From contig NZ_JASSVS010000007.1 of assembly GCF_030250645.1 (NCBI RefSeq), positions 62,001-126,000 of the forward strand: a DNA stretch of 64,000 nt, in the 5' to 3' direction. Source of the DNA: Marinobacter azerbaijanicus (GTDB taxonomy: Bacteria > Pseudomonadota > Gammaproteobacteria > Pseudomonadales > Oleiphilaceae). The notes under the pieces are model-generated. The model worked only from the letters and a program-made list of their open reading frames with translations. It was not told the DNA's origin and searched no databases. A program made the translations under genes and the position numbers. This document shows positions 1 through 8,559 of the stretch, one piece after another (position 1 is the stretch's first letter; each line of letters opens with the position of its first letter).

Positions 1-946
1 AGACCTTCAGGTGATTGGGCAGGTGCTCTTTTTCCAGCACCAGCGGGAAGGGAGTGTCCATCCCGGTCACCCGCGCGATCGGGGACTCCAGGTACAGGAA
101 ACAGCGCTCCTGTATCGTCGCCGCAATTTCACCGGCGAATCCGCCGGTCAGCGGGGCTTCGTGGGTAACCACCAGGCGCCCGGTCTTGAACACCGAGTTG
201 GCCACGGTTTCCACATCCCACGGCAGGATGGTTCTCAGGTCGATGACTTCACAGGAAATGCCTTCTTTTTCCGCCATTTCGACGGCGTGTTCAATCACTT
301 CCATTTGCGCACCCCAGCCCAGCACAGTGACATCCGTGCCTTCCTTGAGTACCTCGGCTTCGCCCAGTGGCAGCCGATAGTCTTCGTCCGGCACGTCGCC
401 CACGGAGGCGCGGTACAGCCGTTTGGGCTCGAAGAACAGAGTCGGATTCTGGTCGTGGATGGCGGCCAGAAGCAGGCCCTTGGCCTGGTGCGGGTTACGT
501 GGCACCACGATCTTGAGGCCCGGAGTGTGGGCAAAATAGGCTTCCGGTGACTGCGAGTGATAGAGCCCACCGGCAATGCCGCCACCATAAGGGGCGCGAA
601 TGGTGAGCCCGCCCACATTGAACAGGTTGCCGGAGCGGTAACGGAACTTGGCCGACTCGTTCACGATCTGGTCAAAGGCCGGGAAGATGTAATCGGCAAA
701 CTGTATCTCGGCGACCGGCACGGAACCCTGGGCCGCGAGGCCGTTGGCGAAGCCGATGATGCCCTGTTCCACCAGTGGCGTGTTGAAACAGCGGGCCTTG
801 CCGTACTTTTGTTGCAGGTTGCTGGTGGCGCGGAATACGCCGCCGAAAACACCCACATCCTCACCGAAACACAGCACCCGCTCGTTGGCAGCCATGGCGG
901 TATCGAGAGCATTGTTGATGGCCTGAAGCATGTTCATATGTGTCAT
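1..946 (-). CDS. bkdA2: Branched-chain 2-oxoacid dehydrogenase E1 subunit beta (partial, 3' end outside window)
   Basis: The minus-strand reading begins [14 protein letters not shown] and stays open to the window edge (about 315 codons), ending near the expected C-terminus (…HLPNHLKV). It matches the transketolase-like E1-beta subunit of 2-oxoacid dehydrogenases: segments such as [10 protein letters not shown], the central [14 protein letters not shown] region and the C-terminal [12 protein letters not shown] are family hallmarks. With E1-alpha it decarboxylates branched-chain 2-oxoacids (from valine, leucine and isoleucine) using thiamine diphosphate and passes the acyl group to the E2 lipoyl domain. 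Its start codon overlaps the E1-alpha stop by ATGA, so the two are translationally coupled. The E2 gene presumably follows beyond the window. A pyruvate-specific or acetoin-specific complex is the alternative, but the upstream LiuR-like site favours the branched-chain assignment. Confidence 0.88.
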   Translation of the reverse strand, partial: MTHMNMLQAINNALDTAMAANERVLCFGEDVGVFGGVFRATSNLQQKYGKARCFNTPLVEQGIIGFANGLAAQGSVPVAEIQFADYIFPAFDQIVNESAKFRYRSGNLFNVGGLTIRAPYGGGIAGGLYHSQSPEAYFAHTPGLKIVVPRNPHQAKGLLLAAIHDQNPTLFFEPKRLYRASVGDVPDEDYRLPLGEAEVLKEGTDVTVLGWGAQMEVIEHAVEMAEKEGISCEVIDLRTILPWDVETVANSVFKTGRLVVTHEAPLTGGFAGEIAATIQERCFLYLESPIARVTGMDTPFPLVLEKEHLPNHLKV

Positions 947-2145
947 CTCAGGCCTCCCTCTTTGCTTGTTTGCTTAGCATGTTCGGCACTCTTCGGGTAC
1001 GCGTCCGGGTGCCGCCGGATATGCGCCTTGAGCTTGTCGAACTGCTCGGCCAGAGCCGGCGGCACTTCGTCATAGACGTCGCTCACCAGGGTATCAAGCG
1101 CAGGTGGTGGCCGTTTCTGCGCTCGTTTCATGGTCTCGAGAACCTCGCGGCGCATGTTTTCCTGCAACTGTTTCTCATCGTCTTCGGTCCACCACTTCTT
1201 GCGCTCGAGCCAGAGCCGCATCCGCAGGATCGGATCTTTCTCACGCCAAACGGCTTCCTCGTCCTTGCTGCGATAGCCGGACGGGTCGTCGGAGGAGGAG
1301 TGGGCTGCCAGGCGATAGCTCATGGCTTCAATCAATACCGGGCGATTGTGCTCCACTGCCAGGCTACGGGCCGCTTTGGTGGCCTCGTGCATGGCTAGGA
1401 TGTCGTTACCATCGACACGGATCACGTCCATCTTGTAGCCGTAGGCCCGGGGCGCCACACCATCAGCGGCGAACTGCTCGGCGGCCGGCGTGGAAATGGC
1501 GTAGCCGTTGTTGCGGCATAGGAAAATGACCGGCACACGGTGGACGGCGGCCATGTTCAGGGCCGCGTGGAAGTCACCTTCCGAGGCAGCGCCTTCGCCG
1601 AAATAGGTGACGGTGCAGTGACCCTCGCCTGCCATTTTCTGGCCGTAGGCGTAGCCTGTGGCCTGGGGAATCTGCGTGGCCAGGGGCGATGAGATGGTCA
1701 TGTAGTTCAGCTTGCTGGAACCATAGTGAACGGGCATCTGGCGCCCTTTGCCATAGTCCAGTTCGTTGCCGAACAGCTGGTTCATGAACTCATCGATGGT
1801 GAAGCCGCGGTAGACCAGGGAGCCCTGTTCCCGATACTGCGCCATGATCATGTCGCCGTCATCCAGTGCGGCGGTACTGCCGATAACGGCGGCTTCCTCA
1901 CCGGTGCACTGCATGTAGAAGCTCAGGCGTCCCTGACGCTGGGCGGCGAGCATGCGTTCATCAAGAATCCGGGTGGTTACCATTGCCCGATAGATGCGCA
2001 GGGCTTTTTCTTTATCGAGCTCGGGGGCCTTGGCGCCCTTATAGAGCGAGCCGTCCTGCTTCAGTAACTTGAAGGTGGGAATACGGAATTCCGCACCGTC
2101 GGTAAAAACCGGAGAATAAACAACTTTGGCTTTTGTTGTTGTCAT
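943..2145 (-). CDS. bkdA1: Branched-chain 2-oxoacid dehydrogenase E1 subunit alpha
   Basis: A 400-residue thiamine-diphosphate enzyme subunit starting [14 protein letters not shown]. An in-frame upstream extension of 36 codons is rejected because AGGAAGAGG sits just before the ATG at 2145. The ThDP-binding stretch is visible as [16 protein letters not shown] followed by [10 protein letters not shown]. The segment [15 protein letters not shown] resembles the phosphorylation-loop region of the BCKDHA-type E1-alpha rather than pyruvate dehydrogenase E1. It forms a heterotetramer with the downstream beta subunit (4-nt overlap) and catalyses decarboxylation of branched-chain 2-oxoacids in the cytoplasm. 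The operon is preceded by a LiuR-like palindrome at 2264-2283, consistent with control by branched-chain amino acid degradation signals. Confidence 0.9.
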   Translation of the reverse strand: MTTTKAKVVYSPVFTDGAEFRIPTFKLLKQDGSLYKGAKAPELDKEKALRIYRAMVTTRILDERMLAAQRQGRLSFYMQCTGEEAAVIGSTAALDDGDMIMAQYREQGSLVYRGFTIDEFMNQLFGNELDYGKGRQMPVHYGSSKLNYMTISSPLATQIPQATGYAYGQKMAGEGHCTVTYFGEGAASEGDFHAALNMAAVHRVPVIFLCRNNGYAISTPAAEQFAADGVAPRAYGYKMDVIRVDGNDILAMHEATKAARSLAVEHNRPVLIEAMSYRLAAHSSSDDPSGYRSKDEEAVWREKDPILRMRLWLERKKWWTEDDEKQLQENMRREVLETMKRAQKRPPPALDTLVSDVYDEVPPALAEQFDKLKAHIRRHPDAYPKSAEHAKQTSKEGGLR

Positions 2146-2263
2146 AATCCTCTTCCTGGGGTAGTGGCCTGAGGAACAAAACACCCCTTGTGAGGGTGTC
2201 GATGTTTTTTTGAGTATAGCCAATCTCACAGAACCTGGTGCGGCCCCGTTCAATATCGGCTAA

Positions 2264-2283
2264 AGTTTACCTTAACGTAAACT
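2264..2283. promoter_or_regulatory. LiuR-type (MerR family) operator upstream of the bkd genes
   Basis: A perfect inverted repeat AGTTTAC-CTTAAC-GTAAACT lies about 120 bp upstream of the E1-alpha start. Its layout (TTTAC…AACGTAAA, 20 bp) agrees with the motif described for LiuR, the MerR-family regulator of leucine/isovalerate degradation genes in gammaproteobacteria. That regulator is not encoded in this window, so the match is by motif only. Confidence 0.65.
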
Positions 2284-2316
2284 GTATCATTCTGGTAGAC
2301 CTGAAAAGGTGATTTT

Positions 2317-2859
2317 TTATTCAGGGTAGAGCGGTTCCGGCGTCAGGGTGACGAGCGTTTGGTCGTTACCAATATTCACTGTCCCGTCCTGGATAGTGCA
2401 TTGCAGGTTCATGCTGCGTTCTGCCAGGTTGGCAAGCGGCTCGGTGGCCTCCGGCGGCAGGTTAATGATGGTGAGGTTATTGAAGCGGGTCAGTTTGCCC
2501 TGGTGTTTTTCCCACCACAGCGGCACGGCGCGGCCGCCATAGGTATACAGAATCACCTGGTCCGCCCGGTTGCAGGCTTTACGCAGGCGGCTCTCGTCCG
2601 GCAGGCCCAGTTCGATCCACAGCTCAATTTCGTCGCTCAGGCTTTTCTGCCACAGGTCCGGTTCGTCGTCGGTGCTGATGCCCTTGGTGAATTCAAGGCT
2701 CTCACCGGCGTTCAGTATGAACGCCAGCAGGCGTATCATCATGCGCTCGTCAGTCTCCGACGGGTGGCGGGCGACGGTGAGGTGGTGGTCGGCATAATAA
2801 TGCCGGTCCATGTCCGCTATGTTCAGCGTTGCCTTGAAGATGGTTGCCTTGAGAGCCAT
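2317..2859 (-). CDS. yaeQ: YaeQ family protein
   Basis: A 180-residue protein beginning MALKATIFKATLNIADMDRH, the canonical start of the YaeQ family, at normal family length. The conserved middle (ERMMIRLLAFILNAGESLEFTKG, then the acidic DEPDLWQKSLSDEIELWIELG) is intact. YaeQ has a restriction-nuclease-like (PD-(D/E)XK) fold with residues D/E…E/Q…; its cellular role is not settled, although it was once reported as a suppressor of rfaH haemolysin defects. It is encoded divergently from lrgA and separated from the bkd genes by about 170 bp carrying the bkd operator, so it is probably a monocistronic unit. Confidence 0.9.
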   Translation of the reverse strand: MALKATIFKATLNIADMDRHYYADHHLTVARHPSETDERMMIRLLAFILNAGESLEFTKGISTDDEPDLWQKSLSDEIELWIELGLPDESRLRKACNRADQVILYTYGGRAVPLWWEKHQGKLTRFNNLTIINLPPEATEPLANLAERSMNLQCTIQDGTVNIGNDQTLVTLTPEPLYPE

Positions 2860-2927
2860 TGGGCGTCCTGCGTTGGTGTGGCCGGGATGCTAGTGTAGAT
2901 CAAATACTCCGCAGAGAAACAATTCCC

Positions 2928-3287
2928 ATGTCGATGTTGTACGGTTTTCTGGTGTTGACGGTGTTCTTTATCGCCGGTGAGGCTGTCCGGGTGCTACTGG
3001 CTTTGCCGGTGAGCGGCGGAGTTATCGGAATGATATTGCTTACCCTGTTGCTGATGGGGAAGGGGACCATCAGTGACAGCCTGGCGGGAGCCAGCCAGGC
3101 GCTGATTTCGGTACTGGTGCTGCTGATTATGCCGGGGGTGGTGGGGGTGTTTTTTGTTGTCGGGGAGTTTGCAGGGCAATGGTTGGCGATTGGTGTTGCC
3201 TTGGGCGTAGGCACCCTGCTGAGCGTGCTCACAACCCTATGGCTGATGAAGCGTTTCGGTGGCAGGGAGGTTGGTGGCCATGAGTGA
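2928..3287 (+). CDS. lrgA: CidA/LrgA family holin-like membrane protein
   Basis: A 119-residue, very hydrophobic protein with about four predicted membrane segments; it carries the LrgA hallmark GGVIGMILLTLLLMGKG and LLIMPGVVGVF. Family members form small membrane oligomers linked to murein hydrolase control, programmed lysis, or transport of small metabolites such as pyruvate and glycolate. The ATG at 2928 is chosen over an upstream in-frame start at 2859 because it gives the family's usual length. An ATG two codons later is also possible. It overlaps lrgB by 8 nt, so both are translated from one message. Confidence 0.88.
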   Translation: MSMLYGFLVLTVFFIAGEAVRVLLALPVSGGVIGMILLTLLLMGKGTISDSLAGASQALISVLVLLIMPGVVGVFFVVGEFAGQWLAIGVALGVGTLLSVLTTLWLMKRFGGREVGGHE

Positions 3288-4011
3288 TCTGCCCGGCCGC
3301 TTCGAGGAACTGCTCGGCCTTCTTTCCACCAGCCCGGTGTTGGCGATTGTACTGACGTTGGGAGCATTTTTCGCCGGTAATCGCCTTTTCAGGATGTTGA
3401 AGCAACCGGTGTGGTTACCGCCGATCCTGATTTCAGCCATGCTGGTCAGCGGGATGATTGTGATTCTGACCATGGAATACGCAGAATATCGCGAAGGCTC
3501 GCAATGGCTCTCTGTGCTGCTGGGCCCGGCGACGGTGGCGCTGGGTGTGCCCCTGTACCAGCAGATGCATCATATCCGGGCGTTGTGGCGCCCCATCCTG
3601 TTCACCTTGCCGGTGGCGGCTACCCTGGCTGCAGTCTACGCCGTGGTGATCGCCGCCGCGCTGGGGGCTTCACCGGAAGTGCTGGCGTCGCTGGCGCCGA
3701 AGTCGGTGACGGCACCTATCGCCATCGGTATCACCGAGCAACTGGGCGGCTCCGTGTCCCTGATGATGGGCGGGCTGCTGATTACCGGCATGTTGGCTAC
3801 GCTTTTTGTGGATCTGATCGCCCGCTGGTTCTCTATTACTGACCAGCGCATTCTCGGTTTTGCCCTGGGATTGAACGGCCATGCCCTGGGCACCGCCAGG
3901 GCATTTGAGCTGGGCCCCACTGCCGGGGCCTTTGCTTCCCTGGGAATGGGGCTGACGGGTATTTTTACCGCCCTGATACTGCCACTGGCGTTCCGCCTCA
4001 CAGGCATCTGA
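3280..4011 (+). CDS. lrgB: LrgB family integral membrane protein
   Basis: A 243-residue polytopic membrane protein of the LrgB/CidB/PLGG1 family. It shows family segments such as LGPATVALGVPLYQQ, the LAPKSVTAPIAIGITEQLGG motif and the C-terminal GHALGTARAFELGPTAGAFASL. It partners with the LrgA-like protein encoded just upstream. The start at 3280 follows a good GGGAGG ribosome-binding site; a start at 3259 would put a longer overlap into lrgA and is less likely. Function in Gram-negative bacteria is unproven; metabolite export (pyruvate or glycolate) or cell-wall hydrolase control are the known family roles. Confidence 0.9.
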   Translation: MSDLPGRFEELLGLLSTSPVLAIVLTLGAFFAGNRLFRMLKQPVWLPPILISAMLVSGMIVILTMEYAEYREGSQWLSVLLGPATVALGVPLYQQMHHIRALWRPILFTLPVAATLAAVYAVVIAAALGASPEVLASLAPKSVTAPIAIGITEQLGGSVSLMMGGLLITGMLATLFVDLIARWFSITDQRILGFALGLNGHALGTARAFELGPTAGAFASLGMGLTGIFTALILPLAFRLTGI

Positions 4012-4068
4012 AGGCTATGGAAACAATTAATTGCACAAAAAACGCTCGCAGGGGTTGCAAAGCCGCAT

Positions 4069-4087
4069 GCAAATGACAATAATTATC
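4069..4087. promoter_or_regulatory. Fur box upstream of bfd
   Basis: The 19 bases here match the classical Fur consensus GATAATGATAATCATTATC at 15 of 19 positions by eye. It lies 32 bp upstream of the bfd start codon, a position where bound iron-Fur would block the promoter. Iron-repressed expression of Bfd is known in related bacteria, where Bfd helps release iron from bacterioferritin. Confidence 0.75.
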
Positions 4088-4118
4088 AGTACCTTTCATT
4101 GGTCCGGTGAGAACCCGT

Positions 4119-4325
4119 ATGTACGTATGTCTTTGCCATGGTGTAACCGACAGAGAAATCCGCGAAGCCGCTGACAGTGGCGTCAGTTCCATGCGCCAGC
4201 TTGGTAAGGAGCTCGGCGTGGGTACGCAATGTGGTCGCTGTGCCTGTACTGCGCGAGAAATACTGCGTGAGAGCCGTGCCCCGGATTATATGGCCATGGC
4301 AAACCTGCTTGCCCAGCCAGCCTGA
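4119..4325 (+). CDS. bfd: Bacterioferritin-associated ferredoxin
   Basis: A 68-residue [2Fe-2S] protein with the Bfd cysteine pattern C4-X-C6 and C38-X2-C41 (MYVCLCHGVTD… and QCGRCA). Bfd binds bacterioferritin and reduces stored ferric iron so that it can be mobilised. The ATG at 4119 is chosen over an in-frame GTG four codons upstream, since family members begin at MYVC. It is preceded by a Fur box (4069-4087) and followed after 115 bp by bfr, so opposite responses to iron are expected for the two genes despite their adjacency. Confidence 0.93.
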   Translation: MYVCLCHGVTDREIREAADSGVSSMRQLGKELGVGTQCGRCACTAREILRESRAPDYMAMANLLAQPA

Positions 4326-4440
4326 GCGCCCTGCAATTCATCTGCTTTCCATTTGCGACCTTTTCACAGGTGTGATTTTTTATCGCGGATAAACCGTCTA
4401 TCCTAGTGGGTTAAGGTAATCACTAAAAAGGATTCGGGTT

Positions 4441-4917
4441 ATGAAAGGCGACAAAAAGGTCATCCAGTACCTCAACAAGGCTCTTGCAAGCGAGCTGACT
4501 GCCATCAACCAGTATTTCCTGCATGCCCGGATGTACAAGGACTGGGGCATCACCAAGCTGGCGGAAAAAGAGTACGAAGAGTCAATCGATGAGATGAAAC
4601 ACGCTGATCAGTTGATTGAGCGTATTCTGTTTCTCGAGGGATTGCCCAACCTGCAGGACCTGAACAAGCTACTGATTGGCGAAAACGTGGAGGAAATGCT
4701 CCAGTGCGACCTGAAGCTTGAACGGGCAGGTCACGCCGAATATGTGGAAGCCATTGCCTATTGTGACCAGATCAAGGACTACGGCTCACGGGAACTGTTC
4801 AGGCGTATTCTGGAAAGCGAAGAGGAGCACATTGACTGGCTGGAAACCCAGCTGGATATGATCTCCAGGATGGGCATCCAGAATTACATACAGCTTCAGT
4901 CTTCCGGAGGGGAGTAA
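4441..4917 (+). CDS. bfr: Bacterioferritin
   Basis: A 158-residue haem-containing ferritin of normal length. All di-iron ferroxidase ligands are present (E18, E51, H54, E94, E127, H130), as is the haem-binding M52, so this is a catalytically complete Bfr rather than the subunit type lacking haem or ferroxidase ligands. It oxidises and stores iron in a 24-mer shell with haem at the subunit dimer interface. An upstream region of 115 bp separates it from bfd and presumably holds its own promoter. The phosphomannomutase gene begins only 6 bp after its stop. Confidence 0.96.
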   Translation: MKGDKKVIQYLNKALASELTAINQYFLHARMYKDWGITKLAEKEYEESIDEMKHADQLIERILFLEGLPNLQDLNKLLIGENVEEMLQCDLKLERAGHAEYVEAIAYCDQIKDYGSRELFRRILESEEEHIDWLETQLDMISRMGIQNYIQLQSSGGE

Positions 4918-4923
4918 ACACCA

Positions 4924-6282
4924 GTGGCAATGGATTTGTCCTGCTTTAAAGCCTATGACCTTCGCGGCCGTGTGCCGGACCAGCTCAATCCTCAGCTGGC
5001 AGAGCGTATCGGCCGTGCCTACGCGGAGGTAACCGGGGCGAAGCGCGTGATTGTCGGCTACGATATCCGTCTTTCCAGCCCCGAAATTGCTGATGCGCTC
5101 AGTTCCGGCCTGATGGCCGCCGGGGCCGATGTATTCGATATCGGTCTGTGCGGCACCGAACTGGTCTATTTCGCCACCAGCCATTACAAGATGGATGGCG
5201 GCATCATGGTAACTGCCAGCCACAATCCCCGTGACCACAACGGCATGAAAATGGTGGGGCCGGACTCGCGCCCCATCAGCTCCGATAACGGCCTGAACGA
5301 TATCCGCGACCGGGTGCCAGAGCCCTTTGGCGACGCGCCGAAGCAGGGGCGATATGAACCGCTGGAAGTCATGACCGCCTATATTGACCATCTGTTGGGC
5401 TATGTGGATTCAGGTTCACTCAAGCCAATGACCATCGTGGTCAATGCCGGTAACGGCGGGGCGGGGCTGATTATCGACGAGCTGGAACAGCACCTGCCGT
5501 TCGATTTTGCGAAAGTGCATCACGAGGCCGACGGCAACTTTCCTAACGGCGTTCCGAACCCCATTCTTGAAGAAAACCGCGCCGTAACAGCCGAAGCAGT
5601 CATCGAACACGGCGCCGCCATGGGCATCGCCTGGGATGGCGATTATGACCGTTGCTTCTTCTTTGACGAAAACGGCCGTTTCATTGAAGGCTACTATATT
5701 GTTGGCCTGCTGGCAGATCAGTTCCTCCGCAAAACCGGCGGCGGCAAAGTCATCCACGACCCAAGGCTGACCTGGAACACCATCGATCTGGTCAAGGCCG
5801 CTGGTGGTGAAGCCATCGAAAGCAAAACCGGCCACGCCTTCATCAAACAGCGCATGCGCGACGAAGACGCGGTGTATGGGGGCGAAATGAGCGCCCACCA
5901 CTATTTCCGTGATTTCGCCTACTGCGACAGCGGCATGATCCCCTGGCTGCTGATTGCTGAACGCCTGTGCCAGTCCGGCCAGACGTTATCGTCCCTGATC
6001 GACGCCCGCATAGAAGCCTACCCGGCCAGCGGCGAAATCAACCGCACCATCGCCGACCCACCCAAGGTCATTACAGCCATCGAAGCCAAATACAGCGTGG
6101 GCGCCAAAAACGTCTCCCATGTGGATGGTGTAAGCATCGAATTTGACGACTGGCGCTTCAACCTCCGCATGTCCAACACCGAACCGGTGGTTCGCCTGAA
6201 CGTGGAATCGAGGGGGGATATTCCGTTGATGAAAGAAAAAACTGCAGAACTGCTTGCAGAAATGGAGCGATTGAACAAGTAA
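4924..6282 (+). CDS. cpsG: Phosphomannomutase (CpsG/ManB type)
   Basis: A 452-residue alpha-D-phosphohexomutase. The phosphoserine motif GIMVTASHNPRDHNGMK near residue 95, the metal-binding DGDYDRC (residues 240-246) and the C-terminal phosphate-binding MSNTEPVVRLNVES are all present. Length and N-terminus (CFKAYDLRGR) match E. coli CpsG, which interconverts mannose-6-phosphate and mannose-1-phosphate for GDP-mannose and exopolysaccharide or O-antigen synthesis; phosphoglucomutase activity as in AlgC is possible. GTG at 4924 fits the strong GGAGGGGAG site better than the ATG at 4930. The gene is followed by the first palindromic twin-hairpin element. Confidence 0.9.
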   Translation: MAMDLSCFKAYDLRGRVPDQLNPQLAERIGRAYAEVTGAKRVIVGYDIRLSSPEIADALSSGLMAAGADVFDIGLCGTELVYFATSHYKMDGGIMVTASHNPRDHNGMKMVGPDSRPISSDNGLNDIRDRVPEPFGDAPKQGRYEPLEVMTAYIDHLLGYVDSGSLKPMTIVVNAGNGGAGLIIDELEQHLPFDFAKVHHEADGNFPNGVPNPILEENRAVTAEAVIEHGAAMGIAWDGDYDRCFFFDENGRFIEGYYIVGLLADQFLRKTGGGKVIHDPRLTWNTIDLVKAAGGEAIESKTGHAFIKQRMRDEDAVYGGEMSAHHYFRDFAYCDSGMIPWLLIAERLCQSGQTLSSLIDARIEAYPASGEINRTIADPPKVITAIEAKYSVGAKNVSHVDGVSIEFDDWRFNLRMSNTEPVVRLNVESRGDIPLMKEKTAELLAEMERLNK

Positions 6283-6307
6283 GGCTGCCACAGAAATATG
6301 GGGTCAG

Positions 6308-6411
6308 TCAGGCGGATAGTGGTGCCAGAAACTGTGCGGAGCCAGGGATGGCGGAGCTCAAGCGTACAGGGACGTATTTACAGCGTGTTTCTGGCACCAC
6401 TATCCGCCTGA
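6308..6411 (+). repeat. Palindromic twin-hairpin element, copy 1
   Basis: Outer arms of 25 bp (6308-6332 and 6387-6411) are perfect inverted repeats. They enclose a 54-nt core that is nearly identical to the core at 27694-27745 although the arms of the two copies share no sequence. The core reads on the plus strand TGTGCGGAGCCAGGGATGGC… and holds two small hairpins, GCCA-GGGA-TGGC and TACA-GGGA-CGTA, each with the CANGGAYG motif. It lies between convergent cpsG and pldA, where it could act as a bidirectional 3' end. Direct observation of the repeat; function is inferred. Confidence 0.9.
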
Positions 6412-6430
6412 GTGGCCTTGCACCAAAAGT

Positions 6431-7576
6431 TCAAAGCCAGTCGTTCAGCATAATCCCGATACCAATCCGCTCAATCCGCTGATTGTAGTCAATCAGACTC
6501 TCCCCATAGCCATTGTAATACTGAATATACCCCTTGATGGTATCCCCCATGGGAAAGCTATAACCCAGCTCAACAGACGTCCTGTTATCCTCGGTCCGTA
6601 AGTTATTCTGCAGTGTCAGTGACAGTGTCCTATTCTCGCTCCACTTGTAGATTGCCCTGTAATCGGCATGCCCCAGATACCGCTCGATATCCTCGTTGTC
6701 ATCCTCACTGTCCGGTAACCGGTACCATGGCTGAACCATGAACAGCCAACGGTCATAACTATAGGCCACCGATGCCATAATCCGGTTCCAGCTACGGGAA
6801 CGGGGTTCGGACTGTCCATTGGACTGATGGTTCAGACCCAGCGTGACACCGTTCAGGGTGCCCGGGCCGATATCGTGATCCATGGCATATCGCAGGAAGA
6901 TTTCCGGCTCGAAGTTGGTTTCACGAAACGGCGCGGAATCATCCTTATTGTAAACCTGCCAGAACGACCTCTGGGTATATCCGAACCAGAGCGTTGTGCG
7001 GTCGTCGAGCCAGCCGGTGAGCAGAGGCACCTTGAAGCTGATCTGGTATTTGGCTTCCTGGTTGTCAATGCCATAATCATAACGGGTGGGGCCCAACCTC
7101 GGGCTGCTGGGGGTTCGGTTGGCATTTCTCATGTAGCTGACAGGCAGAATGTACATTGGCCGGTGACCGACAAAACTGCCGGAAAACGAGAAAATCGCCT
7201 TTTCCGCCTCTACGTAACGGTTAACAAGAGCAGACATCACCCCGGAGTTCTCGCCGCCCGCTTCCAGATTTTCAACGGCCGGATCGTCTTCTTCCGCATC
7301 AGCCAGCTCTTCATATGCCAGTGCATCGAGCGATTCAGAGCTTTCCTTGAGTTTGCCCTCCGACGCCTGCTCGCGGGCCGCTACCGGGTCGTTGATCGCG
7401 TCATAGCAAGCCAGGCGCTGGACCCCGTCCTCAATCAACGCACAATCTTCCAGTGACATATCCTCGAAGCTCGCTTCTGTTTCTGTTTGTTGTTGCGCCA
7501 CACTGGCCGATGCTGCACAGAGGCAGAGCACGAAACTGGTGGATTGCACGGGCCTTAAGTTGAAAATGACTGGCAT
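6431..7576 (-). CDS. pldA: Outer membrane phospholipase A (PldA/OMPLA)
   Basis: A 381-residue protein with an N-terminal signal peptide (cleavage likely after ASASVAQ) and a C-terminal beta-barrel. The OMPLA active-site block is intact: LGLNHQSNGQSEPRSRSWNR holds the catalytic His and Ser (H-X-S) and the downstream Asn. It hydrolyses glycerophospholipids in the outer leaflet of the outer membrane after calcium-dependent dimerisation. Compared with E. coli PldA (about 289 residues) it has an acidic, low-complexity insert of roughly 80 residues before the barrel (rich in E, D, A), as in several Marinobacter/Pseudomonas-type homologues. AAGGACAGG precedes the ATG. Confidence 0.9.
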   Translation of the reverse strand: MPVIFNLRPVQSTSFVLCLCAASASVAQQQTETEASFEDMSLEDCALIEDGVQRLACYDAINDPVAAREQASEGKLKESSESLDALAYEELADAEEDDPAVENLEAGGENSGVMSALVNRYVEAEKAIFSFSGSFVGHRPMYILPVSYMRNANRTPSSPRLGPTRYDYGIDNQEAKYQISFKVPLLTGWLDDRTTLWFGYTQRSFWQVYNKDDSAPFRETNFEPEIFLRYAMDHDIGPGTLNGVTLGLNHQSNGQSEPRSRSWNRIMASVAYSYDRWLFMVQPWYRLPDSEDDNEDIERYLGHADYRAIYKWSENRTLSLTLQNNLRTEDNRTSVELGYSFPMGDTIKGYIQYYNGYGESLIDYNQRIERIGIGIMLNDWL

Positions 7577-7586
7577 TGCCCTGTCC

Positions 7587-7925
7587 TTATGGGTTGGAGA
7601 GACTGATCCATGTATTGGCGATACCGTAAGCCCAGACGCCGAGCAGGGTCACCACCAGCAGTGAAAATACAATCTTGTGGCGGGTTCTGCGCTCCGCAGC
7701 GGCGGCAACCACCCAGCGTAGATACATAAGGCCGATAAAGCTGATAAACACTGCCAGGCTGGCTGCTGCAGGGATCAATAGCCAGGCAGGGCTGAGCTCG
7801 GCCCCACTTTCGGAGCGGCTGGAAAACCACCCCATGGACACCAGCAGGATGGCCAGCGCTGTGAACTCAGTGATCAGGAGTGGTTTGCGCCAGGGATGGG
7901 GGTGCGTTTGATTCGCATCAGACAT
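7587..7925 (-). CDS. Small inner-membrane protein of unknown function
   Basis: A 112-residue protein with three hydrophobic segments (about residues 15-32, 46-66 and 87-105). It has a His/Pro-rich start (NQTHPHPWRKP) and a basic stretch RRTRHK before the last helix, which suggests cytoplasmic loops. No family was recognised. It starts 10 bp upstream of pldA on the same strand, so the two probably share a transcript, and the gene is divergent from cytochrome c5. A GAGGGT stretch precedes the ATG. Confidence 0.7.
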   Translation of the reverse strand: MSDANQTHPHPWRKPLLITEFTALAILLVSMGWFSSRSESGAELSPAWLLIPAAASLAVFISFIGLMYLRWVVAAAAERRTRHKIVFSLLVVTLLGVWAYGIANTWISLSNP

Positions 7926-8066
7926 AAATTGCGACCCTCGGGATGTGTTTTGTGTATGGTACCCGGAATAGGCGGGCAGGGCCTTCAGACTTACGAAATG
8001 GCAACGAAACCGATTGAAAGCGGGCGTTCATTTTGCACTTTGGTTTTTTTGCCCCGCCGCAGTCGC

Positions 8067-8072
8067 TATAAT
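8067..8072 (+). promoter_or_regulatory. Probable -10 element of the cytochrome c5 promoter
   Basis: A perfect TATAAT lies 41 bp upstream of the cytochrome c5 start codon in the divergent intergenic region. No convincing -35 hexamer is visible at the usual spacing (only a T-rich run), so the promoter may depend on an activator or on A+T-rich upstream DNA. Confidence 0.5.
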
Positions 8073-8113
8073 GCGTCCACTGATTATTATAACGCCCAAT
8101 TGCGAGGTGCAAT

Positions 8114-8533
8114 GTGAAGATGAAGAGAGTCCTGGCTGCCGTATTGCTTGGCTTCGGCCTGACAACAGGTGCCGTAATGGCCAATGTTGAAGATGAAATC
8201 CGCTCCCGTATTGCTCCGGTCGGCGATGTTTGTGTGCAGGGAGAAGACTGCGGACAAGAAGCAGCGCCTGCTGCATCGGCCAGCTCGGAGCCTCGTTCCG
8301 GCAATGAAGTCTACGACGCAGCCTGTGCTGCCTGCCACGCTTCCGGCGCCGCTGGTGCACCCATCGTGGGCGACTCGGATGCCTGGGGCGGTCGCATTGA
8401 TAAGGGGCTTGAGACTCTGGTGAGCCACGCCATCAATGGCTTCAACGCCATGCCTGCCAAGGGCGGCTGTTCAAGCTGTTCAGACGAGGAAATTGAAGTG
8501 GCCGTCGAGTACATGGTTGAGCAGAGCGAGTAA
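8114..8533 (+). CDS. Cytochrome c5 family c-type cytochrome
   Basis: A 139-residue exported monohaem cytochrome. A signal peptide (cleaved near VMA|NVED) is followed by an Ala/Glu-rich linker and a c5 domain with the haem motif CAACH (residues 74-78), an axial Met in FNAMPAKGG and the extra C-X2-C pair (CSSC) typical of cytochrome c5. It carries electrons in the periplasm, probably between the bc1 complex and terminal oxidases. GTG at 8114 and ATG at 8120 are both possible starts behind GAGGTG. A strong terminator follows the gene, so it appears monocistronic. Confidence 0.92.
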   Translation: MKMKRVLAAVLLGFGLTTGAVMANVEDEIRSRIAPVGDVCVQGEDCGQEAAPAASASSEPRSGNEVYDAACAACHASGAAGAPIVGDSDAWGGRIDKGLETLVSHAINGFNAMPAKGGCSSCSDEEIEVAVEYMVEQSE

Positions 8534-8559
8534 TCAAACGCTGTGCTACCGCAGAATCG

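Noticed and set aside
943..2253. Longer N-terminus for E1-alpha starting at 2253
   Set aside because: The extra 36 residues cover non-coding DNA close to the operator, and a good ribosome-binding site precedes the ATG at 2145.
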